Assembly (NCBI GenBank): GCA_017617475.1 | Contig: JAFZWC010000008.1 | Location: 1-46,778, forward strand | DNA length: 46,778 nucleotides | Origin: Bacteroidales bacterium | GTDB lineage: Bacteria; Bacteroidota; Bacteroidia; Bacteroidales; UBA932 | Direction of reading: 5' to 3' | In this document: positions 16,653 to 22,839 of the stretch, piece by piece | How the letters are laid out: every line of letters starts with the position of its first letter | How positions within the stretch are numbered: position 1 is the first letter of the stretch | Position numbers and translations under genes: made by a program | The notes under the pieces: model-generated | Seen by the model: the letters and a program-made list of their open reading frames with translations, nothing else | What the model was told of the DNA's origin: nothing | Databases searched by the model: none

Positions 16653-18059
16653 ATGAAAAAGTTAGTATTAATAGTTTGCAGTATTCTTATCATTGCCCTT
16701 CCGGCCACTCCCCAGAGCCGCAAGAGCAAGAAGGACCTTCAGAAAGAGAACGAGGAGCTTCTGAAAAAGATTGCCGTCCTGGAGGAAGAAGTGGCCGCAT
16801 ACAAGGCCGATGCCATTGACCGCGAATTCATTGAGGAAGAGCTCTCCGGCGAGAACGAGAACAAGGTTTCCTACGGGCTGGAAGACTACACATCGGCCAG
16901 TACCGACACCCTGCTTAGCCAGTGGTACATGCATCGGCAGTCCCGCATTCCCGGCCGCGAGCAGTACGACATGGACTCCGTGGTTTTCACAACCGACGTG
17001 CCAGATACTGTGCTCATGCGCCGGCTGGAAGAGATGAATTCCTTCATCACCCTCCCCTTCAACGAGACGGTCAAGAACTATATGGTGCTGTACTCGGAGA
17101 AGATGCCTGCCAAGATGTCGGAGATGATGGGCCTGTCCCAGTACTATTTCCCCCTTATTGAAGAGACCTTCCGCCGCTACGATATTCCCCTGGAACTCAA
17201 ATATGTAGCCATTATCGAGAGCGCCTTCAACCCCCGGGCCGAATCCCGCGTGGGCGCCAAAGGCATGTGGCAGTTCATGTACCGCACGGCCCTCAGTTAT
17301 GGCCTGCGCATCGATTCCTATGCCGACGAGCGCATGGATCCCATCGCTTCCATGGATGCGGCCGCCCGCTATTTCAAGGATGCCTACCGTATCTTCGGCG
17401 ACTGGTCCCTGGCCATTTCTTCCTACAACTGCGGTTCCGGCAACGTAAATAAAGCCATCAAGCGTGCCGGCGGCAAAAGGGATTTCTGGAGCATCTACGA
17501 ATACCTTCCCCGCGAGACCCGCGGCTATGTGCCGGCCATGGTGGGCGCCATGTACGCTTTCCGTTATGCCAACGAGTACGGCATTAAGCCCGCGCCCATG
17601 TCGCTCCCCACGTATGTAGACACCTTCCACATCCACAAGAATCTGCATTTCAGCCAGATCAGTGAAGTGCTGGGCATTCCCCTGGCCGATGTCCGCGACC
17701 TCAATCCCCAGTACTACAACGATATTGTCCCCGGCGCCCACTCCGACGAGGTAATCCGCCTGCCCTTCAACTACAGCACGGCTTTCCTGGACATGCAGGA
17801 CAGCATTTATCGCTACAAGGCCGATGTCCTCTTCGCCACCAAGGTGCAGGATGGCCGCGAAACCGTGAACGGCCGCCCCGTCCAGACCGCCCGCCCTTCG
17901 GCCACTCCCCAATGGGTGTACTACAAGGTAAAATCCGGCGACAACCTGGGCAAGATAGCCCGCAAGTACCACACCACCGTGCGCCAGCTCAAGAGCTGGA
18001 ACAACCTCAAGAGCGACCGCATAGCCATAGGCCAGCGGTTGAAGGTAGGAAAGCGGTAG
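16653..18059 (+). CDS. mltD: Membrane-bound lytic transglycosylase D-like, with LysM
   Basis: A 468-residue peptidoglycan-cleaving enzyme. A signal peptide (MKKLVLIVCSILIIALPATPQ) is followed by a short coiled-coil stretch (about 25-60, 'KDLQKENEELLKKIAVLEEE'). The SLT domain has catalytic Glu189 in 'YVAIIESAFNPRAESRVGA' and the usual 'GMWQFMYRTALSYGL' and 'AISSYNCGSGNVNKAI'. A LysM domain that binds glycan chains is at the C-terminus ('YYKVKSGDNLGKIARKYHTT'). It cuts glycan strands non-hydrolytically, giving anhydro-muropeptides. It is the last gene of the parAB run and is followed by a terminator (18069-18092). Confidence 0.92.
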   Translation: MKKLVLIVCSILIIALPATPQSRKSKKDLQKENEELLKKIAVLEEEVAAYKADAIDREFIEEELSGENENKVSYGLEDYTSASTDTLLSQWYMHRQSRIPGREQYDMDSVVFTTDVPDTVLMRRLEEMNSFITLPFNETVKNYMVLYSEKMPAKMSEMMGLSQYYFPLIEETFRRYDIPLELKYVAIIESAFNPRAESRVGAKGMWQFMYRTALSYGLRIDSYADERMDPIASMDAAARYFKDAYRIFGDWSLAISSYNCGSGNVNKAIKRAGGKRDFWSIYEYLPRETRGYVPAMVGAMYAFRYANEYGIKPAPMSLPTYVDTFHIHKNLHFSQISEVLGIPLADVRDLNPQYYNDIVPGAHSDEVIRLPFNYSTAFLDMQDSIYRYKADVLFATKVQDGRETVNGRPVQTARPSATPQWVYYKVKSGDNLGKIARKYHTTVRQLKSWNNLKSDRIAIGQRLKVGKR

Positions 18060-18068
18060 GTTTTAAAG

Positions 18069-18092
18069 GCCCGGTTGCTTCCGAGCTTTTTT
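18069..18092 (+). terminator. Terminator after mltD
   Basis: The stem GCCCGG (18069-18074) and CCGAGC (18081-18086), with one mismatch and a six-base loop, is followed by six T. Confidence 0.5.
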
Positions 18093-18140
18093 CTGCGATT
18101 CCTATGACGTATTCTGGCGTTCCGTGTGTTTATAAGATGT

Positions 18141-18614
18141 ATGAAAAGAATCTTCACACTTTTGTTTGTCCTCACCGTCTTTGCAGGGTGTAATAATCTG
18201 GAATTTAAGACCAAAGAGTTTACCCACACGGGATGCAACAAAGAATTGGGGACCAAGGCCGATGGACAGTACCATCAGATGCCTGCCGCATCCGTGCTTA
18301 TTTTGAAATACGAAGGCGGATACCTCCGCGTAACCCGAAGGAATGTCTATGCTTCCTGCGGCATCAAAAGCGAAGATGGCCTTGTCTGTGAAGTCTCTGT
18401 GGAAGGAGATGCCATCCACTACATGGTTTACGAAACCCATCCGGCCAATTGTCCCTGCACCATAGACGAGATGTCCTCAGCCGTGAGCGGCCTGAAAGTG
18501 GGGAAAGAGTATCAGTTCTATCTGAACAATTGCAACCCGATCGGCTTTACTTTTTCCAAGGAACTCTTCCTGGTACTGGATGAAGAGACTTTGTATTACG
18601 ATTACGCCAACTAG
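18141..18614 (+). CDS. Hypothetical cysteine-rich lipoprotein
   Basis: A 157-residue protein starting at the ATG at 18141, with signal MKRIFTLLFVLTVFAGC and Cys17 as lipid site. The mature part has six further cysteines ('TGCNKEL', 'YASCGI', 'LVCEV', 'NCPCTIDE', 'NNCNPIGF'), which suggests disulfides in the periplasm or on the surface. I do not recognise a family. It is a single gene between the mltD terminator and the REP pair at 18.7 kb. Confidence 0.7.
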   Translation: MKRIFTLLFVLTVFAGCNNLEFKTKEFTHTGCNKELGTKADGQYHQMPAASVLILKYEGGYLRVTRRNVYASCGIKSEDGLVCEVSVEGDAIHYMVYETHPANCPCTIDEMSSAVSGLKVGKEYQFYLNNCNPIGFTFSKELFLVLDEETLYYDYAN

Positions 18615-18669
18615 ACTTCTTCCATGCTTTGCGTTCGCAGGCCACGCCCGTCCGTCCGTGCCTGCCTGC

Positions 18670-18696
18670 CCAACGTCCCACCCGCTGGACCGTTGG
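18670..18696 (-). repeat. REP-like hairpin, distal copy 1
   Basis: Read on the minus strand: CCAACGGTCC, loop, GGGACGTTGG, 27 bases. The arms CCAACG/CGTTGG and TCC/GGA pair, with one bulged G. This is the same layout as the four hairpins around the transposase at 21.8 kb. It is part of a 36-base perfect direct repeat (18667-18702). Confidence 0.75.
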
Positions 18697-18721
18697 ACCA
18701 CTTTTGGCCGGGTTTTCATGC

Positions 18722-18748
18722 CCAACGTCCCACCCGCTGGACCGTTGG
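18722..18748 (-). repeat. REP-like hairpin, distal copy 2
   Basis: Identical to the copy at 18670-18696 and in the same orientation, 52 bases away; the perfect repeat spans 18719-18754. The pair occupies the space between the lipoprotein gene and the adk terminator. Confidence 0.75.
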
Positions 18749-18777
18749 ACCACTCGCGGCGGGGCTTATCGGCCAAT

Positions 18778-18809
18778 AAAAAGGCCCGGAGTTAACTCCG
18801 AGCCTTTTT
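18778..18809. terminator. Bidirectional terminator between the lipoprotein gene and adk
   Basis: A long inverted repeat, AAAAAGGCcCGGAG with loop TTAA and CTCCGaGCCTTTTT, has A-runs and T-runs on both sides, so it can stop transcription both ways. It abuts the adk stop codon. Confidence 0.85.
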
Positions 18810-18810
18810 G

Positions 18811-19383
18811 TTAGAATTTATCCATTTCTGAGAAGATTCGGTCGCGGACTTCTTCGATGGTGCCTACGCCGTCGATTTCATGGTAGCGGCCGGCCTTCTT
18901 GTAGAATTCGATGAGCGGTTCGGTCTTGTCGTGGTAGGTCTTCACGCGGTTTTCCACTACCTCGGGGCGGGCGTCATCGGCCCTTCCTTCAATGTTGGCG
19001 CGGTGGGCGATACGCTCGTGGATGAGCTGGTCCGGAATCATCAGCGAGATGCAGGCGGTGACATTCTCACCATTCTTGGCCAGCATGGCATCCAGGGCCT
19101 CGGCCTGGGCGATGGTACGGGGGAAACCATCCAGCAGGAAGCCCTTCACGTCCTTGACGCTCTGGAACTTGGATTCAATCATGCCTTCCACAACCTCGTC
19201 CGGGACCAGATTTCCGGCTTCGATAAGGGCTTTGGCCTGCAGGCCCAGCGGGGTACCGGCGGAAATTTCGCTGCGGAGAAGTTCACCAGTGGAGAGGTGG
19301 CAGAGGTTGTAGCGCTCCACCATGGCGCCGGCCTGGGTGCCTTTACCTGCACCGGGAGGCCCGAATAAAACGTAGTATTTCAT
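18811..19383 (-). CDS. adk: Adenylate kinase
   Basis: A 190-residue adenylate kinase (ATP + AMP to 2 ADP). The P-loop GPPGAGKGTQ is at residues 8-17; the AMP-binding region shows 'STGELLRSEI' and 'LLDGFPRTIAQAE', and the LID is the short type ('ERIAHRANIEGRADD'). The length is normal for the short-LID form found in Bacteroidetes. It follows hpt by 11 bases on the same strand, so the two purine genes are likely one operon. Confidence 0.96.
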   Translation of the reverse strand: MKYYVLFGPPGAGKGTQAGAMVERYNLCHLSTGELLRSEISAGTPLGLQAKALIEAGNLVPDEVVEGMIESKFQSVKDVKGFLLDGFPRTIAQAEALDAMLAKNGENVTACISLMIPDQLIHERIAHRANIEGRADDARPEVVENRVKTYHDKTEPLIEFYKKAGRYHEIDGVGTIEEVRDRIFSEMDKF

Positions 19384-19394
19384 GGAATTAATGG

Positions 19395-19946
19395 TTATTC
19401 GTCAAGTACGTATATATCTTTGATGTTGCGGCCCAGCTCGTCATAATCCAGGCCGAAGCCCACGATGAAGCGGTTGGGAATTTCCATGGCCACGTAGTCC
19501 AATTTGACATCCTTCTTGTACACTTCCGGCTTGACCAGCAGTGTGCATACCTTGGAATCCCTGACCTTGGCAGCGTCCAGCAGGTCCTTCATGACCACGA
19601 TGGTATTGCCGGTATCCACAATGTCTTCTACAATGATGACACGGCGGTCTTCCAGCTTGGCGGGGAGCGGAACTTCCGTCTTGATGTAGCCGGTGGACTG
19701 GGTTCCTGCATAGGAAGAGAGTTTGCAGGCTTTGAGCATCAGGGGGAACTGGAGGCGTTTGAGGAGTTCGGCCGCGAAGATAATGGCGCCGTTAAGGGTG
19801 CAGAGAAGGACGACGGGGTCTTCATCCGTAGCGTCGGCGTAATCCTGGTTCAGTCTGGCAGCCACGGAATCGATGGCTTTCTCAATTTCTTCGTTGGGAA
19901 TGAACAACTTAAAAGTTTTGTCGTGAAGAGTGACTTTCTTATCCAT
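19395..19946 (-). CDS. hpt: Hypoxanthine phosphoribosyltransferase
   Basis: A 183-residue purine salvage enzyme that joins hypoxanthine or guanine to PRPP. The PRPP-binding motif is 'VIIVEDIVDTGNTI' (about 103-116), and the type I PRTase loop 'KLSSYAGTQSTG' precedes it. It leads the hpt-adk pair. A -7 box lies at 19978-19985. Confidence 0.93.
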   Translation of the reverse strand: MDKKVTLHDKTFKLFIPNEEIEKAIDSVAARLNQDYADATDEDPVVLLCTLNGAIIFAAELLKRLQFPLMLKACKLSSYAGTQSTGYIKTEVPLPAKLEDRRVIIVEDIVDTGNTIVVMKDLLDAAKVRDSKVCTLLVKPEVYKKDVKLDYVAMEIPNRFIVGFGLDYDELGRNIKDIYVLDE

Positions 19947-19977
19947 CGATTTGTGTTTTTATTACTGCAAAATTAGT

Positions 19978-19985
19978 AAAAAACA
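19978..19985 (-). promoter_or_regulatory. -7 promoter element of hpt-adk
   Basis: TAATTTTG on the minus strand matches TAnnTTTG and is about 31 bases before the hpt ATG. No good -33 box was seen. Confidence 0.45.
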
Positions 19986-20062
19986 CACAATTTACCCCCT
20001 AAAACAACACATTTTATCAACAGGTTCTGTTGAATCCGGAAAGTACTTGGTAACTTGGTTTC

Positions 20063-21685
20063 ATGAGACGCTTTTTCGCCGGGGTCCTGGTGGCCCTTTT
20101 TTTCACCCAAGTATATGCACAGGACGACATTCTCCGGGCCGCCCTGTACCTTTCAGGTGCCAGTTCGGAAGAGGAAATTGACGAAGACTGGATCCAACGG
20201 CTGGAGGCCATGGGAAAGGTGCGGATCAATTCCAACCACATCCGCCCAGGCCTCTTAACCGATTATCAGATAGCGACTTTAGCTGATTACCGTGCCACCA
20301 GCGGAGATATCCTCTCGTGGGAAGAACTCATGCTGGTGGACGGCTTTGGCCGCGAGGCGGTGGAAGCGCTGAAGCCTTTCCTGTCGCTGGAGTCCCGCCG
20401 CTTGCCAGGCTCTGTCGATACCATCCGTACCCGGACCGAAGCGCTGGTGAGGTCCACCTTGAAGAATGTGGGCGTAAAGGCCAAAGTCACCGGCGAATAC
20501 TGGCGTATCGGAGGCGCTTGGCGGAGTCCTGACTGGACAGTCCATGCAGAGGCCGATACCCGCGTCGGGCGTTTCGTATTGGGAGATTTCAACGTGCGGT
20601 ATGGGGAAGGCCTGGCCCAGTGGAGCGGCTTCTCGATGGAAAGCCTTTCCACGGTAGACGCCTTCATCCGCCGCAGTTCCGGAATAGCTCCCGTATGGTC
20701 TTATACGTCGTCCTCCGTGCATCGCGGGGCCGCTTATGAGCATGGCGGCATGCATTGGCGCGCATCGGCCTGGGGCACGCTGGCCAAGATTTTCGGCGCC
20801 CATGCTGAGTATCTGGGCCGATGCGGTCACGCCGGAACCACTGTAGCGTGGTCACCTGCGGAAGGCATTTCCGCCTCGCTGGAAGGCCGATTGAATCTTC
20901 GCGGTGTTGACGGGACGGCAGAAGTGGCCTACCGCAGCCGGGCGGTGGCGGGGAAGGCATCGGCCCGCTGGAAGGCGGGTGAAAAAGGCAAACTGGCGGC
21001 CCAGGCGCGCATAATTCCCAGCCGTTTCAGTGGGAAAAAGAACGGGGAATATGCCCTAGCCGTGGGGTACGCGCTACAAAGCGGACGTTGGCAATTCCTT
21101 GCACGCAAATCCGGCTTCGGCTCCTCCGTCCCTTCCTATAAACTGTCTGTCACGGTGGATGCCTCCTTGCTGCCTGTCGGCGGCGTAGATCCCCGCCGTC
21201 TGCAAATCCGGGCCTACGGCAATTGGGACTGGCAAATGGCCTCCGCTTGGGCATTGTGTGTGCGCCTGACCGGGCGTTACCGGAACTACGAAAACCCGCG
21301 CACCGCCCTCAGGGCCGATATCAAGTTCGCCCACGGCCCCTGGCTCTCCGTCCTTCGGGGAGAAGCCGTTCACTGCAAAGCGTTGGGCCTCCTAACTTAT
21401 CTGGAGGGCGGCTACAAGAATGAGACCTTGTCTTCTTACCTGAGATTCTCTGCCTTCAGTATCCCGGAATGGGCCGACCGCATCTACTGCTATGAACGCG
21501 ATGCGCCGGGCACATTCTCCGTCCCTGCCTATTCCGGAAAAGGAATATCGGCTTCCCTGGTGGCAGGCTACAAGCTCCGCCTAGGTCGTTTCACGTTCAA
21601 AGCCAACCTGCGGGGTGCCTACATACTAAGAGTGGGCCGCGAAAGCGCACCCACTCTGAATTGCCAGTTGCAATGCTCTCTATAA
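20063..21685 (+). CDS. Helix-hairpin-helix domain outer-membrane beta-barrel protein
   Basis: A 540-residue exported protein with signal peptide MRRFFAGVLVALFFTQVYA. Residues about 50-110 carry helix-hairpin-helix repeats ('INSNHIRPGLLTDYQIATL', 'WEELMLVDGFGREAVEALKP'), as in ComEA-type DNA-binding domains. The remaining 400 residues alternate in the manner of a beta-barrel ('GRFVLGDFNVRYGEGLAQWS', 'RFTFKANLRGAYILR'). Bacteroidetes commonly encode this combination; the function is not established and could involve DNA uptake or an unrelated HhH role. It is somewhat shorter than members I recall. REP hairpins begin 6 bases after its stop. Confidence 0.75.
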   Translation: MRRFFAGVLVALFFTQVYAQDDILRAALYLSGASSEEEIDEDWIQRLEAMGKVRINSNHIRPGLLTDYQIATLADYRATSGDILSWEELMLVDGFGREAVEALKPFLSLESRRLPGSVDTIRTRTEALVRSTLKNVGVKAKVTGEYWRIGGAWRSPDWTVHAEADTRVGRFVLGDFNVRYGEGLAQWSGFSMESLSTVDAFIRRSSGIAPVWSYTSSSVHRGAAYEHGGMHWRASAWGTLAKIFGAHAEYLGRCGHAGTTVAWSPAEGISASLEGRLNLRGVDGTAEVAYRSRAVAGKASARWKAGEKGKLAAQARIIPSRFSGKKNGEYALAVGYALQSGRWQFLARKSGFGSSVPSYKLSVTVDASLLPVGGVDPRRLQIRAYGNWDWQMASAWALCVRLTGRYRNYENPRTALRADIKFAHGPWLSVLRGEAVHCKALGLLTYLEGGYKNETLSSYLRFSAFSIPEWADRIYCYERDAPGTFSVPAYSGKGISASLVAGYKLRLGRFTFKANLRGAYILRVGRESAPTLNCQLQCSL

Positions 21686-21691
21686 ACCACA

Positions 21692-21718
21692 CTAACGGTC
21701 CAAATAGTGGGACGTTAG
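21692..21718 (+). repeat. REP hairpin 1, upstream of the RAYT gene
   Basis: CTAACGGTCC, loop AAATAGT, GGGACGTTAG: 27 bases. CTAACG pairs with CGTTAG and TCC with GGA, leaving one bulged G. It is followed by GAGCGACTGGGAGCCAAAAA-like spacer sequence that recurs downstream of the transposase. Confidence 0.8.
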
Positions 21719-21742
21719 AGCGACTGGGAGCCAAAAACCGTA

Positions 21743-21769
21743 CTAACGGTCCAAGGCACGGGACGTTGG
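21743..21769 (+). repeat. REP hairpin 2, upstream of the RAYT gene
   Basis: CTAACGGTCC, loop AAGGCAC, GGGACGTTGG; same fold as hairpin 1, same orientation, 51 bases downstream of it. It ends 21 bases before the transposase start codon. Confidence 0.8.
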
Positions 21770-21790
21770 AACACATAAAACATTAAACGA

Positions 21791-22654
21791 ATGAAACATT
21801 ATTTGGTTACTACAGCACATTTGGAAAACAGTGTTTGGTTCAGAGATGATGCCGATTTTCGGATCGGAATGAACACAACTGCGCTAATCGCCAGTTTGAG
21901 AGACATAAAGATATTCACGTTTATATTGATGTCCAATCATTTGCATTTCGTAATACAGTGTTGGCCAGGTGAAGCCGAGCTATTTATCAACGAAATCAAA
22001 AGACACTATTCACGATATATTGAAAACAAGTACGGAATAAGGGAGTTTTTGAGGAGAAATAAAATGGATATCAGGGAGATAGACCCATCAACTGAGGAAC
22101 TGGAGAGAGCATTGGCTTATGTTCAGATGAATTGTGTAGCTGCAGGAATCTGCCTTTATCCCTCGCAATACAGATGGGGAACGGGCAAATGTTTCTTCAG
22201 TGAGTCTCCAGCAAAAGGTACACCATTTGGAACGCTCAGCAGAATAGAACAGAAGAAACTCTTACATTCCAATTTTCAAGTACCGGATAATTATCTAGTA
22301 TGTGACGACGGTTATATTTTGCCTGAATCATACATTGAGATTCAATCTGTTGAAAAAGTATTTAGAAATGCCAGGCGGATGAGTTATTTCCTAAACACTT
22401 CTTCGAAAGCCAGACAAAAACTGGAAATGGGGGAAGGCGCTCTTCCATCCTTTAAAGACCAAGTCATAATATCAGCCCTCCCCGACCTGTGCCAGTCCCT
22501 ATTCAGAAAAGACACTTTATATACTTTGATCGATTCTGAGAAAGGGGAACTGCTCAGGCAGATACGATACCGCTTTTCCAGCAATATCCACCAGCTTGCC
22601 CGTGTAACAAACATGGAATATGACAATGTAGTCCGATTACTCGACACTGTCTGA
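21791..22654 (+). CDS. REP-associated tyrosine transposase (RAYT, Y1/HUH family)
   Basis: A 287-residue Y1_Tnp-family enzyme. The HUH motif is H50-L-H52 in 'LMSNHLHFVIQ'; the catalytic tyrosine is probably Tyr110 in 'ALAYVQMNCVAAG'. The Y1 domain ends near residue 130 and a C-terminal extension of about 150 residues of mainly helical character follows. Such enzymes nick single-stranded hairpin DNA and are domesticated relatives of IS200/IS605 transposases that keep REP elements. Its base composition is visibly more AT-rich than the neighbouring genes, a sign of transfer. It is bracketed by two REP pairs in the same orientation, and the last hairpin pair begins over its stop codon. It reads as intact. 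Confidence 0.9.
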   Translation: MKHYLVTTAHLENSVWFRDDADFRIGMNTTALIASLRDIKIFTFILMSNHLHFVIQCWPGEAELFINEIKRHYSRYIENKYGIREFLRRNKMDIREIDPSTEELERALAYVQMNCVAAGICLYPSQYRWGTGKCFFSESPAKGTPFGTLSRIEQKKLLHSNFQVPDNYLVCDDGYILPESYIEIQSVEKVFRNARRMSYFLNTSSKARQKLEMGEGALPSFKDQVIISALPDLCQSLFRKDTLYTLIDSEKGELLRQIRYRFSSNIHQLARVTNMEYDNVVRLLDTV

Positions 22655-22677
22655 CGGTCAAGAGATTGGGACGTTAG
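22651..22677 (+). repeat. REP hairpin 3, overlapping the RAYT stop codon
   Basis: CTGACGGTCA, loop AGAGATT, GGGACGTTAG. The TGA of the transposase (22652-22654) is inside the left arm. It is followed by GAGCGACTGAGGGCAAAAAA, matching the spacer after hairpin 1. Confidence 0.8.
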
Positions 22678-22701
22678 AGCGACTGAGGGCAAAAAAACGG
22701 G

Positions 22702-22728
22702 CTAACGGTCCAGAGATTGGGACTTTAG
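22702..22728 (+). repeat. REP hairpin 4, downstream of the RAYT gene
   Basis: CTAACGGTCC, loop AGAGATT, GGGACTTTAG; one arm base has changed (CTTTAG for CGTTAG). It is 51 bases from hairpin 3, the same spacing as the upstream pair. Confidence 0.75.
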
Positions 22729-22761
22729 AGCACAGAGGAGTAACGCGAGGCGCGGGAACCG

Positions 22762-22785
22762 CAGGCCCCCATTAGGGGCCTGTTT
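22762..22785 (+). terminator. Strong hairpin, possible terminator before the lipid operon
   Basis: A perfect 8-base stem CAGGCCCC (22762-22769) and GGGGCCTG (22775-22782), five-base loop. Only three T follow, so termination may be weak. It abuts the -33 box of the next promoter. Confidence 0.45.
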
Positions 22786-22814
22786 GCGTATTCGGGTGAT
22801 TTTGCGTATTTTTG
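22783..22814 (+). promoter_or_regulatory. Promoter of the MMPL-fakAB-GNAT-plsX-ACP operon
   Basis: TTTG (22783-22786), 20 bases, then TATTTTTG (22807-22814): a full match to the Bacteroidetes sigma factor consensus. The ATG follows 25 bases later. Confidence 0.7.
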
Positions 22815-22839
22815 TATGATTAAAACCTAGAACCTGAAT

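Noticed and set aside
18667..18754. CRISPR array (two repeats with a spacer)
   Set aside because: Only two repeats with a 16-base gap, no cas genes, and the unit matches the RAYT hairpins.
21686..22760. Complete IS200/IS605 insertion sequence
   Set aside because: The enzyme has the RAYT type of long C-terminal part and paired REPs rather than a left and a right IS end; no tnpB is present.
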